From contig JALXDB010000371.1 in the NCBI GenBank assembly GCA_026990615.1, forward strand, positions 1 through 14,346: 14,346 bases of DNA. The letters are read 5' to 3'. Of this stretch, positions 7,864 through 14,346 are shown in pieces (position 1 is the first letter of the stretch; each line of letters opens with the position of its first letter). Both the position numbers and the translations under genes were made by a program. Under the pieces are notes generated by a model that searched no databases, had not been told where the DNA came from, and saw only the letters and a program-made list of their open reading frames with translations. Origin of the DNA: Spirochaetota bacterium (GTDB taxonomy: Bacteria; Spirochaetota; B62-G9).

Positions 7864-8556
7864 TTGTTCAACAATCTACTTTACCTTGGCTGGATAGTAC
7901 TGGATCTTGCTATTCTCGTCCTGGCCTTTTACCTGTGGGGTAAAATAGGCGTTATAGCCATAATCTCTTCAAATGTTGTTTTAATGAACATATTCGTGCT
8001 AAAGGGGATGACCCTCTTCGGTATGCCAGCAACGGGGGGTAACGTTCTTTATGCATCTATCTTTCTATCAACCGATATAATAGAAGAGTACTATGGAGCT
8101 AAAGAGGCCCGTAAAGCAGTATTTATCGGATTTTTTATATCAATAATATTTTTAATTGCCTCAAGGTTTATAATCCTGTTTCATCCGGCAAGGTGGGATA
8201 TCTACGATTATACAATCAAAAGGATATTTTCACCAACATGGAGGATAATAGGGGCATCCATGCTGGCATACCTTATCTCCCAGAATATGGATGTGGTAAC
8301 CTATGGATGGCTAAAAAGTATAGCCCCGAATCAGCTCTGGATAAGAAATAACGGTTCTACGTGGTCATCCCAGATGATTGACACGATAATATTCTGTCTT
8401 GCGGCCTTTACGGGAGTCTACTCGTTTAAGGTTCTGACAGGGATAATTATATCTACATACATATTAAAAGTGATTGTAGCAGCTATCGACACACCTTTTA
8501 TATACCTCACAAAAGTTCTGGTTAAAATAAAGCCATCAATAATCGAAGGGAACTGA
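7864..8556 (+). CDS. YhhQ/VUT-family transporter, probable queuosine-precursor uptake
   Basis: The 230-residue inner-membrane protein has about six helices. It carries the family signatures TDIIEEYYG (70-78) after the second or third helix, the SQNMDV motif (139-144) and WIRNNGSTWSSQMIDT (159-174). These match the VUT family (formerly DUF165), whose E. coli member YhhQ imports queuosine precursors such as preQ0/preQ1 for modification of tRNA wobble position 34. I infer the same role; no queuosine-pathway gene is visible in the window, which would fit a salvage lifestyle but does not prove it. Start: TTG at 7864 with AAGGAG at 7849-7854, spacing nine bases; no ATG lies near the expected N-terminus. 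It follows the HdeD-family gene by 23 bases. No preQ1 riboswitch was recognised upstream of the pair. Confidence 0.85.
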   Translation: MFNNLLYLGWIVLDLAILVLAFYLWGKIGVIAIISSNVVLMNIFVLKGMTLFGMPATGGNVLYASIFLSTDIIEEYYGAKEARKAVFIGFFISIIFLIASRFIILFHPARWDIYDYTIKRIFSPTWRIIGASMLAYLISQNMDVVTYGWLKSIAPNQLWIRNNGSTWSSQMIDTIIFCLAAFTGVYSFKVLTGIIISTYILKVIVAAIDTPFIYLTKVLVKIKPSIIEGN

Positions 8557-9031
8557 GGATTTTATATATCAGGTTAAAGAAAATCAGCGCTGGCTCAAAG
8601 AGTCCTGCACTAAACCGTATACTTTATGAGTGGTCTTATGAAAACTTAGAGCGAAATACGAGCTTGTAAATATATAATTTATAACAAATTACACGTACAT
8701 ACTACTAACTATAGTATTAAAGATAAAAAATTATGTATTTTTCGAATTGAAATTGAAAACTCGACATTGGCCCATTTATTAATTCAAAACAGCTGCACGA
8801 AATTACAATTTCTAAAATTAGATATAGAAAACTTTCAGAACCCACTTTTTAAAAAATTTTTTTATAAAAACCATGTTGCTGAACAATCTGCCAATGCAGA
8901 ATTGAATCCAGTTATGGGTGGCTTTTTCAATAAAAGCTTTTACTTAATGTAATAGTTACAGGTTTTTTACAAAATGTATTATTGAGAGGGATTAAGCAAA
9001 ATAAAAAGGGACATCCATCAAATAACAACAT
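8557..9031. other. 475-base convergent intergenic region, no gene supported
   Basis: This gap lies between the ends of two converging genes and is strongly AT-rich, with several homopolymer runs near 8850-8875. A 61-codon open frame at 8767-8952 starts with TTG, lacks a ribosome binding site and resembles no family I know. A 12-base palindrome, TAAAAGCTTTTA (8931-8942), is present. I see no clear terminator for either flanking gene. Confidence 0.5.
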
Positions 9032-10207
9032 TTAATCGAATAGAAAGTTTGATCTTCCCCTGCTGTACTCCTTCAGAATTGCACTGCCCAGCTTGCTATC
9101 GGGTGTAATCCTCGTTATATCACTCATAACGGACTCTATACCATCTTCTTTAATCCGAGTTTTTAGTTTAATGTCGTTCTCAAATGGAGACCCGTCCGGT
9201 CCGGGAGCATCAAAGTAGAATGCAGCAGCAATTCCCCTAACAAGGTTCTCAGGAATTCTATTAAAGAGGTTGTAATAAAGAGTAGCAGGCCCTACAAGTC
9301 TTTCATTACTGGATAGTTTCCTCTGAATATCCCTGCCCCCCCTGTATACAGTATCCATAAGCATCCTGTTCATTAATCTCTTTAAAAAATCCTTGCTGTA
9401 ATTCTTCCCCTCATCAGTTTCAAATAAGAAAGGGTATTTTCTCTTTAGCGCCGATTCAGATTCATGAACCGCCCTTTCAACAAAATGAAAAATACTCTTG
9501 TTAAAAAGGGAATCGGCTATATACCTGTATCCATTAAGGTAGCCTATCACACTTGATAGAGTGTGAGACATATTAGAAATGTATAGCTTTCTTAAATAGT
9601 AGGCTTCAAAGTTGTCAACGGGAATAAGATAGGGTGATTTTACAAACTCGCCCCTTATTTCCGCTCTGTTTATGTAAACTGTAGAATATCTTTCGGCCCA
9701 CGAAACGAGAGGATTTTTCTCTCTTACATCTGTCGGGACATCGGGAACCATTTTTGCGATTGAGGTTTCAATCAACCCTACTATCCCGTAATCTATCTTT
9801 CCGGATTTATCAAGCTCCGATCTCAAGAAATCAGCTGAATTCTTAAGATTTTCACAGATCAGAATATTTAACACATCCTTTCTCATCTTGATCCCGCTGT
9901 AAATTAGCGGTGCTATATCCGGCAGATTATTAACTCCAACAGCAGTTGATACAACAACCGCACTTGCAACTGCTTCTGCTACCTTTTCAAAATCATCTGT
10001 GTAAATAGCCGATACATTTTTAACATGATAACTGCCGTTTTCTTCTTCCCGATACTCTATGCGGTATTCACCGGCGCGGTTCAATAGATCCACAAGCTCT
10101 CTGTTTTTATCAATAAAAATTATATTAAATCCAAGCTCCGAAAAAATAAATCCAACCAGGCTTCTGCCTATGTTTCCTGCCCCAAATTGTACAACAGTAT
10201 TTTCCAT
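9032..10207 (-). CDS. Mannitol-1-phosphate 5-dehydrogenase-like polyol dehydrogenase
   Basis: With the preferred start the protein has 391 residues, close to the 382 of E. coli MtlD. The N-terminal Rossmann motif is FGAGNIG (residues 8-14), followed by FID with Asp33, which favours NAD over NADP. Further family landmarks are STAVG, ICENL, RKLYISNMSH, RKLSSNERLVGPA and the GIAAAFYF helix. The catalytic Lys-Asn-His set of the polyol-specific long-chain dehydrogenases is intact: Lys207, Asn212 and His215, in the K-x4-N-x2-H spacing. The likely reaction is interconversion of a polyol phosphate such as mannitol 1-phosphate with a ketose phosphate in the cytoplasm, but no PTS or sugar kinase gene is nearby, so the substrate is inferred. 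Start: ATG at 10207 with AGGGA upstream. A longer ATG start at 10258 overlaps the previous stop (TAATG) but has no ribosome binding site and would add 17 residues not seen in the family. It is co-directional with the barrel gene and probably co-transcribed. Confidence 0.83.
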   Translation of the reverse strand: MENTVVQFGAGNIGRSLVGFIFSELGFNIIFIDKNRELVDLLNRAGEYRIEYREEENGSYHVKNVSAIYTDDFEKVAEAVASAVVVSTAVGVNNLPDIAPLIYSGIKMRKDVLNILICENLKNSADFLRSELDKSGKIDYGIVGLIETSIAKMVPDVPTDVREKNPLVSWAERYSTVYINRAEIRGEFVKSPYLIPVDNFEAYYLRKLYISNMSHTLSSVIGYLNGYRYIADSLFNKSIFHFVERAVHESESALKRKYPFLFETDEGKNYSKDFLKRLMNRMLMDTVYRGGRDIQRKLSSNERLVGPATLYYNLFNRIPENLVRGIAAAFYFDAPGPDGSPFENDIKLKTRIKEDGIESVMSDITRITPDSKLGSAILKEYSRGRSNFLFD

Positions 10208-10257
10208 GCTATTTCCCTGAAACAGTTCCAAAGTTAACCATTTAAAAGTTATATTCA

Positions 10258-12027
10258 TTAAAAATTATATTCAGTGGTTAAATAAATTGAAAGCCTATCC
10301 CTCTTGTTGAGACTTGCATTGTATCTAACCTTAATACCGGACGTTATCAAATTACTAAAATCCCTGATATAAGCAAAAGAAAAAAGAGCTCCCGTTCCAT
10401 TTATGGAAGAAGGAAAAAAACTCCTCGTATAGATGGAGAGCTCATAGGGATACAGCGATGCCAGAACCGATCTGGATGTGGTATAAAGGAAAACTGAGCC
10501 TTTCAGTTGCCCCCAGCTTCTGGTATAATTGATCCTCTCACCGGCTCCGATTCCGGTTTTTAATCCGGATGAGTGAGCCTTACCAGTCCTAAACTCACCG
10601 TTTGTTGTTAAAACCAAGCCGGTACTGATTCTGTGCTTATATATCATCTTAGTCGCAGTTTTGTATGTAATCTCCCCTGGATAGCTGTAATAATTTTTAA
10701 TTGCCCTGATGGTCTGCTTCACGGTGAAAAAATTGGCCGGCATAAACTTTATCCTGTATGAAAGAGAAGTTTCTTCTAATCTACCCGGACCATCAATACT
10801 GTAAAGCTCGTGGTAAAACTCCAACCAGTGTAGTAAACTCCTGCCGTCTCCTTCCAGATCCATTCCGGCAATTGCAGACAGTATATTGTTTCTCCCCCAG
10901 GGGAACTCTGACCCGTGGGGATTTACAAGGTTTGGTGGCAAATACAAAGTCCATAAAAATAGTTTATTGTTCTCTACATCGAAGTTGATGCCCGAAGATA
11001 TTCCCAGAGCTATATTCAACTTTGAATTAAATTCATCGTAGTAAGATATCCCTCTGTACACAGTTCCTGCAGCTTCAGCAAAGAAAGTTATCGTACCCCT
11101 TCTCTTAAAATAGAAATTCGAAGCCAAGTAGTTCTTTCCCCTGAAATAATACGAGGTTTTATCTCCTTCTCCTTCATCAAAGTTATAGTACGGGTCAACC
11201 AGACGATTAAAAAAAGAGTAGTACGCTCCAAATCCATAGATGTAATCCTGTCCACTCCGCGAAATATCGACTCCTATAATGTATTCTGTCAGTTTATTTC
11301 TTCTTTCCCTGTACGAATCGCTGGAATATACCGTTTCATCATTCACAGCATCCATCAATCTATTTTTGCACGAATATGTATCGGGAAAGTTTTTACCGGC
11401 GCCTGTGAAATCGTCGTCGTCCTCATCATTTGATATGCCATCGCTGTCATTGTCGTTGTACTTGAAGTAAGAGGATTCCCCCGCCGTACAATCAAACCGG
11501 TTAATGGAGAAATACGGGATCAAGACATACCCGTTACCCGAATATTTAACTACAAGGCCTTCAAGCATTGATCCCTTTGAATATGAAAATCCCGGCTTCA
11601 CACCTGCCCGGACCCTTGATAACTGGTACTCAGGATTATCAATATACTGAAGACCACTGCCTCCAAGCAGAATACCCTGCCCGAATTTCAACTTATAATT
11701 GCCTATTATAATCCTTTCAAAATCAAATAGCCCTCTAACGTCAAGAGAGTACGAACCTCTTTCGTACAATCCATAGTCGCTATCGTACAGGTATCCCAGT
11801 GGATAATATCCGGGTTCGGAGGCAAGTTTTTTGGCCTTCAATCTCAAAGTAATGCGTGGAGTAATACCGTATTTAAAGCTGTAAGACAGATACAGATTCT
11901 CATATGTAAAATCTTCACCATCAATATCTGAATTAAATCTAAAATAGTTATTGCCATATAATGTCATCGGTAGTAGAGTAATTATTGCGAACAGTACAGT
12001 TAATTTACAAAACAGTTTAAAATTCAA
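10258..12027 (-). CDS. Large outer-membrane beta-barrel with a calcium-loop insertion
   Basis: The 589-residue precursor has a signal peptide (NFKLFCK start, hydrophobic core, probable cut after LYG at 25). The mature protein alternates Tyr/Phe-rich amphipathic strands and Gly/Asn-rich turns along its whole length and ends in TTEYNF, with the terminal Phe expected of outer-membrane barrels. The segment IIGNYKLKFGQGILLGG (107-123) resembles a motif I associate with large barrels of other diderm bacteria. An acidic insertion NDNDSDGISNDEDDDD (191-206) has the DxDxDG spacing of thrombospondin-type-3/EF-hand-like calcium loops. It lies between Cys180 and Cys220, the only two cysteines of the mature protein. 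Start: TTG at 12027; no ATG is available before the signal core, and the ribosome binding site is weak (AAAGAG, eight bases upstream). A good promoter lies at 12056-12084. The dehydrogenase gene follows. The substrate or partner is unknown. Confidence 0.83.
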   Translation of the reverse strand: MNFKLFCKLTVLFAIITLLPMTLYGNNYFRFNSDIDGEDFTYENLYLSYSFKYGITPRITLRLKAKKLASEPGYYPLGYLYDSDYGLYERGSYSLDVRGLFDFERIIIGNYKLKFGQGILLGGSGLQYIDNPEYQLSRVRAGVKPGFSYSKGSMLEGLVVKYSGNGYVLIPYFSINRFDCTAGESSYFKYNDNDSDGISNDEDDDDFTGAGKNFPDTYSCKNRLMDAVNDETVYSSDSYRERRNKLTEYIIGVDISRSGQDYIYGFGAYYSFFNRLVDPYYNFDEGEGDKTSYYFRGKNYLASNFYFKRRGTITFFAEAAGTVYRGISYYDEFNSKLNIALGISSGINFDVENNKLFLWTLYLPPNLVNPHGSEFPWGRNNILSAIAGMDLEGDGRSLLHWLEFYHELYSIDGPGRLEETSLSYRIKFMPANFFTVKQTIRAIKNYYSYPGEITYKTATKMIYKHRISTGLVLTTNGEFRTGKAHSSGLKTGIGAGERINYTRSWGQLKGSVFLYTTSRSVLASLYPYELSIYTRSFFPSSINGTGALFSFAYIRDFSNLITSGIKVRYNASLNKRDRLSIYLTTEYNF

Positions 12028-12055
12028 ATGTCTTGCTCTTTACAAAGGATAGAGC

Positions 12056-12084
12056 ATTTTAATATCTTTAGAAATTATTTTCAA
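12056..12084 (-). promoter_or_regulatory. Sigma70-type promoter of the barrel-dehydrogenase unit
   Basis: On the minus strand, TTGAAA (12084-12079), a 17-base spacer and TAAAAT (12061-12056) each match 5 of 6 consensus positions. The leader to the TTG start at 12027 would be about 22 bases. It stands back to back with the OmpA-gene promoter at 12103-12130, with only 18 bases between the two -35 boxes, so one DNA-binding protein could affect both. Confidence 0.6.
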
Positions 12085-12102
12085 TAATAATTTTTAGCAC
12101 TA

Positions 12103-12130
12103 TTGACTTTTTTTGCTTTTTCTTTATAAT
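12103..12130 (+). promoter_or_regulatory. Strong sigma70-type promoter of the OmpA-domain gene
   Basis: TTGACT (12103-12108), a 16-base T-rich spacer and a perfect TATAAT (12125-12130) make this the best promoter in the window. The leader is about 27 bases and ends in an ideal ribosome binding site (AAGGAGGG, 12152-12159), five bases before the ATG. High expression is expected. Confidence 0.8.
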
Positions 12131-12163
12131 AATAAACTATAACAACGATGTAAGGAGGGATAA

Positions 12164-13258
12164 ATGAAATATAAAAAAACACAGGCTTTAATTTTCTCCC
12201 TATCCATTTTGCTGATATTTCTATCAGCTACAATTCTTATGGCTGGAGGTAACAAAGAACTTCAGGATAAACTGGATCAGTGCAATACGAAAGTTGGCCA
12301 GCTTGAAAGTGAAAACAGTTCTTTAAAATCCCAGGTTGAATCCCTTCAAAAAAAGGTTGGTTCACTACAGTCGGAAAACCAGCAGTTGAAAGACAGGATA
12401 AAGGAACTGGAGAACGAAATAGCCCAAAAAGAGAAAGAAATCGAAAAATTAAAGGCGCAGCAGGAAGCTCCCGAACCATCAATAGTTTCCAAAACCGTAG
12501 AACAGCAGATACAGGAGAAGGATCAGCAAATCCAGGCACTTCAGCTGAAAAAGCAGGAGCTGGAAGCCAATGTTCAGAAAATTAATATAGAATTAAAACA
12601 GGCCCAGCAGCAGCTTGCCCAGCTCCAGCAGGAGAATACGGTTCTTAAAAGCGAAAAAAAGGCTCTTGAAGAAAAGGTGGCCACAGTTACAAAGCAGAAA
12701 GAGGAAGCGGAAAAGGCGCTTAGAGTTTACGAGAGTATTCAGGAGCGTACAAGAGAGATGATGGATATAGCTCTCGAAAAGATAAGAGAGGCGTTGAAAG
12801 ATGAAATAGAAAGCGGTGAAGTCAGGGTATTTAAGGGAACAATGGGAATAGTTCTTGATGTTAAAGGGGAGCCTATGTTTAATGAGGGCAGCGTCAAGCT
12901 GAATCCAAATGGAAGGTATATAATTCAAAAAATAGCCACCCTTCTGGGAGATCTTGATGGTTATATGATTGGTGTCATTGGAAACGCCGACAATAAACCC
13001 ATAGTAACACCAAAAATAAAGAGATGTTATCCAACAAACTGGGAGCTGTCGGCCCAGAGAGGAGCAACAGTTGCCAGGTATATACTCGAACACAGCTCTG
13101 TTCCACCCACAAGGGTAGTCGCAATGGGACTGGGAGAGTTTCAGCCAATCGATACCAATCAAACACCCGAAGGAAGGGGTAACAACAGGAGAATAGACAT
13201 AGTTTTATTACCGATGGATGTTTTATCAACGGTAGTTATAGGAGCAGAGATCAAATAA
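12164..13258 (+). CDS. OmpA/MotB-domain envelope protein with long coiled coil
   Basis: The protein has 364 residues. The N-terminus is a basic start plus one hydrophobic segment (about 8-27) ending LMAGG. It may be a cleaved signal peptide or an uncleaved inner-membrane anchor; there is no lipobox Cys. Residues about 31-100 and 112-195 are heptad-rich coiled coil (for example SLKSQVESLQKKVGSLQ), broken by a Pro-containing linker EAPEPS near 101-106. Residues about 220-350 form an OmpA/MotB C-terminal domain: GNADN (273-277, GHTDN in most relatives), NWELSAQRG (292-300), MGLGEFQP and NNRRIDIVL (340-348). This domain binds the peptide part of peptidoglycan. The likely role is a structural spacer between membrane and cell wall; the rod could span tens of nanometres. 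The gene is divergent from the barrel-dehydrogenase unit, with a strong promoter and its own terminator. Confidence 0.88.
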   Translation: MKYKKTQALIFSLSILLIFLSATILMAGGNKELQDKLDQCNTKVGQLESENSSLKSQVESLQKKVGSLQSENQQLKDRIKELENEIAQKEKEIEKLKAQQEAPEPSIVSKTVEQQIQEKDQQIQALQLKKQELEANVQKINIELKQAQQQLAQLQQENTVLKSEKKALEEKVATVTKQKEEAEKALRVYESIQERTREMMDIALEKIREALKDEIESGEVRVFKGTMGIVLDVKGEPMFNEGSVKLNPNGRYIIQKIATLLGDLDGYMIGVIGNADNKPIVTPKIKRCYPTNWELSAQRGATVARYILEHSSVPPTRVVAMGLGEFQPIDTNQTPEGRGNNRRIDIVLLPMDVLSTVVIGAEIK

Positions 13259-13279
13259 AAATTAAATATTGAAAAACTT

Positions 13280-13320
13280 AAGGAAGTCCTTATATTACTT
13301 ATATAGGGACTTCCTTTTTT
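13280..13320 (+). terminator. Rho-independent terminator of the OmpA-domain gene
   Basis: A 16-bp stem is formed by 13280-13295 (starts AAGGAAGTCC) and 13301-13316 (ends GGGACTTCCTT). It has one T-G pair, a 5-base loop TACTT and a following T-run (six T in all from 13315). It starts about 22 bases after the stop codon. Confidence 0.9.
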
Positions 13321-13368
13321 ATTATGTTTGCTGTTTGATAAATATATCATTTTTAAAATAAAATGAAG

Positions 13369-13397
13369 TTGATATTTGTATGTATTATTAATATTAT
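13369..13397 (+). promoter_or_regulatory. Candidate promoter of the DnaQ-like exonuclease gene
   Basis: TTGATA (13369-13374), a 17-base spacer and TATTAT (13392-13397) each match 5 of 6 consensus positions. The predicted leader is only about 20 bases and contains no recognisable ribosome binding site. The surroundings are very AT-rich, which lowers the weight of the match. Confidence 0.5.
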
Positions 13398-13424
13398 AAA
13401 ATTTAGATATATATTAAGATTTGT

Positions 13425-13940
13425 ATGAAATACATAGTTTTAGATATAGAAACAACAGGGCTTTATCCAGAAAAAGGGGATAAAATAATTGAGATCGCAG
13501 CGGTACCCATAATCAATGAAGATGTACGCAGGGACGAATGTTTTCATAGTTACGTAAATCCGGGAATAAAAATACCTAATTTCATAACAAAATTAACAAA
13601 AATTACAGATGAAATGGTAGCAGATTCGCCTAAAATAGATGTTATATTACCTCGATTAATCGATTATATCAAAGATTACCCGCTGATTGCTCATAATGCA
13701 GAATTTGATATAGGCTTTCTCAATCACTTTTTAGTAAATTACGGTTTTGAGAAAATATCCAATAGAATTGTTGACACACTCCATATGTCGAGGGAAGTTT
13801 TTAGCAAAAATGAATCTCATTCACTGAAAAATGTTGCAGAAAGACTAAAAATAGATACGAGGGATTTAAACCACCACAATGCTCTGGATGATGCAGTAAT
13901 AACAGCAATGGTATTTTTAAAGTTAAGAGCGCTTTTATAG
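13425..13940 (+). CDS. DnaQ-like DEDDh 3'-5' exonuclease
   Basis: This 171-residue protein consists of a single exonuclease domain of the DNA polymerase III epsilon family. The catalytic residues are all present: Asp7 and Glu9 in DIETTG (ExoI), Asp95 in AHNAEFD (ExoII), and His151 and Asp156 in HHNALDDA (ExoIII, H-x4-D). There is room for nothing beyond the nuclease core, so the C-terminal tail that binds the polymerase alpha subunit in E. coli epsilon is missing or very short. It may act as a proofreading subunit, a stand-alone DNA repair nuclease or an RNase T-like enzyme; the sequence does not decide. Start: ATG at 13425, because the next residues KYIVLDIETTG are the usual family N-terminus. 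There is no Shine-Dalgarno sequence before it, unlike most genes in the window. Gene spacing and a separate promoter suggest a single-gene unit. Confidence 0.92.
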   Translation: MKYIVLDIETTGLYPEKGDKIIEIAAVPIINEDVRRDECFHSYVNPGIKIPNFITKLTKITDEMVADSPKIDVILPRLIDYIKDYPLIAHNAEFDIGFLNHFLVNYGFEKISNRIVDTLHMSREVFSKNESHSLKNVAERLKIDTRDLNHHNALDDAVITAMVFLKLRALL

Positions 13941-13967
13941 ATGAATATTAGAGGAATATTATATTTA

Positions 13968-14021
13968 TTGACAAAACTATCTATTTTTAAATAACTTTGT
14001 AAACCTGATTTTTAAAATAGA
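13968..14021 (+). promoter_or_regulatory. Candidate promoter and inverted repeat upstream of the Rrf2 gene
   Basis: A perfect -35, TTGACA (13968-13973), is followed 18 bases later by a poor -10, TAACTT (13992-13997). An inverted repeat, TCTATTTT (13980-13987) with AAAATAGA (14014-14021), flanks the presumed start of transcription. Rrf2 regulators often control their own promoters through dyad sites, and a poor -10 fits a regulated promoter; that this repeat is the operator is inference. Confidence 0.4.
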
Positions 14022-14051
14022 TTAAAGTAAAAATTCATCAGGAGTAATAAA

Positions 14052-14346
14052 ATGATCCGAATATCAACAAAAGGGAGATACGGAACAAGATTAATGCTTA
14101 ATCTTGCAATCCACTACAATGAAAATCCAATGCTGCTGAAAGATATTGCAAAACAGGAGGATATCTCAGAAGGTTACCTGCAGCACATAGTCGATGCTCT
14201 GAAAGGAGCGGGATTAATCAGATCTAATAGAATAGGCCATGGTGGCTATACCCTGACACGCCATCCATCAAAAATCAACCTGAAAGAAATTCTCACAGTA
14301 CTTGAAGGAAGTATATGTCTCGTAGAATGTATCGATAACCCTGATG
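14052..14346 (+). CDS. Rrf2-family transcriptional regulator (partial, runs off window)
   Basis: The first 98 codons are visible; the 3' end lies beyond the window. The product begins MIRISTKGRYGTRLMLNLA, the standard Rrf2/IscR N-terminus. A winged helix-turn-helix follows, with the recognition region ISEGYLQHIVDALKGAGLIRS (38-58) and the wing HGGYTL (63-68), then the EGSICLVEC segment. Cys89 and Cys93 lie where the family usually begins its cysteine cluster; IscR binds an Fe-S cluster there and other members sense nitric oxide or cysteine status. Whether a third cysteine follows cannot be seen. Start: ATG at 14052 with AGGAG at 14040-14044, spacing seven bases. It lies 111 bases after the exonuclease gene with its own likely promoter. 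In many bacteria the next gene would be a cysteine desulfurase or related Fe-S gene, which cannot be tested here. Confidence 0.9.
   Translation, partial: MIRISTKGRYGTRLMLNLAIHYNENPMLLKDIAKQEDISEGYLQHIVDALKGAGLIRSNRIGHGGYTLTRHPSKINLKEILTVLEGSICLVECIDNPD

Noticed and set aside
8931..8942. Palindrome TAAAAGCTTTTA as a terminator or operator
   Set aside because: It has no loop, T-run or nearby promoter, and a 12-base AT-rich palindrome is unremarkable in this composition.
8767..8952. 61-codon open frame in the convergent gap
   Set aside because: TTG start, no ribosome binding site, AT-driven composition and no recognisable family.
10205..10258. ATG start at 10258 for the polyol dehydrogenase
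   Set aside because: It has no ribosome binding site and adds 17 residues before the FGAGNIG motif that MtlD proteins place near residue 8; the ATG at 10207 has AGGGA upstream.
12237..13350. Minus-strand open frames opposite the OmpA-domain gene
   Set aside because: They are antisense to a confidently identified gene; their composition mirrors its coiled-coil repeats.
1..14346. Mobile element, CRISPR array, toxin-antitoxin or defence system
   Set aside because: No repeats with regular spacers, no transposase or integrase motifs, no attachment-site duplications and no defence-type domains were seen on either strand.

Overview
The window looks like a chromosomal segment of a low-GC, Gram-negative (diderm) bacterium. 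The evidence is two predicted outer-membrane beta-barrel proteins, a coiled-coil OmpA/MotB-type peptidoglycan-binding protein and a small secreted protein. Strong GGAGG ribosome binding sites, several TTG start codons and sigma70-like promoters fit this. A spirochaete or a neighbouring phylum is a reasonable guess, because an EF-G gene lies outside the usual ribosomal str operon and has unusual domain IV tip loops, but the phylum cannot be fixed from this sequence alone. There is no integrase, transposase, CRISPR array, tRNA or rRNA, and nothing that looks like a mobile island.

Layout. (1) 98-1681, minus strand: a full-length YtcJ-type amidohydrolase-fold protein in which every metal-ligand motif I can align is substituted, so it is probably a pseudoenzyme. 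(2) 1807-4936, plus strand, divergent from (1): a two-gene unit of a SplB/COG1533-like radical SAM protein followed 13 bases later by an EF-G paralogue. (3) 4937-5366: a 430-base AT-rich gap with inverted repeats. (4) 5367-6335: a predicted outer-membrane barrel with a strong terminator. (5) 6648-7070: a small secreted protein with its own promoter. (6) 7289-8556: a membrane-protein pair, HdeD family plus a YhhQ-type queuosine-precursor transporter. (7) 8557-9031: a convergent gap with no convincing gene. (8) 12027 down to 9032, minus strand: a 589-residue outer-membrane barrel with a calcium-loop insertion, followed by a mannitol-1-phosphate 5-dehydrogenase-like enzyme. (9) 12164-13258, plus strand, divergent from (8): the OmpA-domain coiled-coil protein with a very good promoter and terminator. 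(10) 13425-13940: a stand-alone DnaQ-like 3'-5' exonuclease. (11) 14052 to the window end: the start of an Rrf2-family regulator.

How the genes relate. Most are independent one- or two-gene units. The clearest couplings are radical SAM with EF-G, HdeD with the YhhQ-type transporter, and the large barrel with the dehydrogenase. The cell-envelope theme (two barrels, OmpA, a secreted protein, two membrane proteins) dominates the middle and right of the window. I do not see a recognisable new multi-gene defence or metabolic system. The most interesting items are the ligand-less amidohydrolase, the cysteine-bracketed calcium loop in the large barrel, and the EF-G paralogue with altered tip loops paired with a radical SAM protein.
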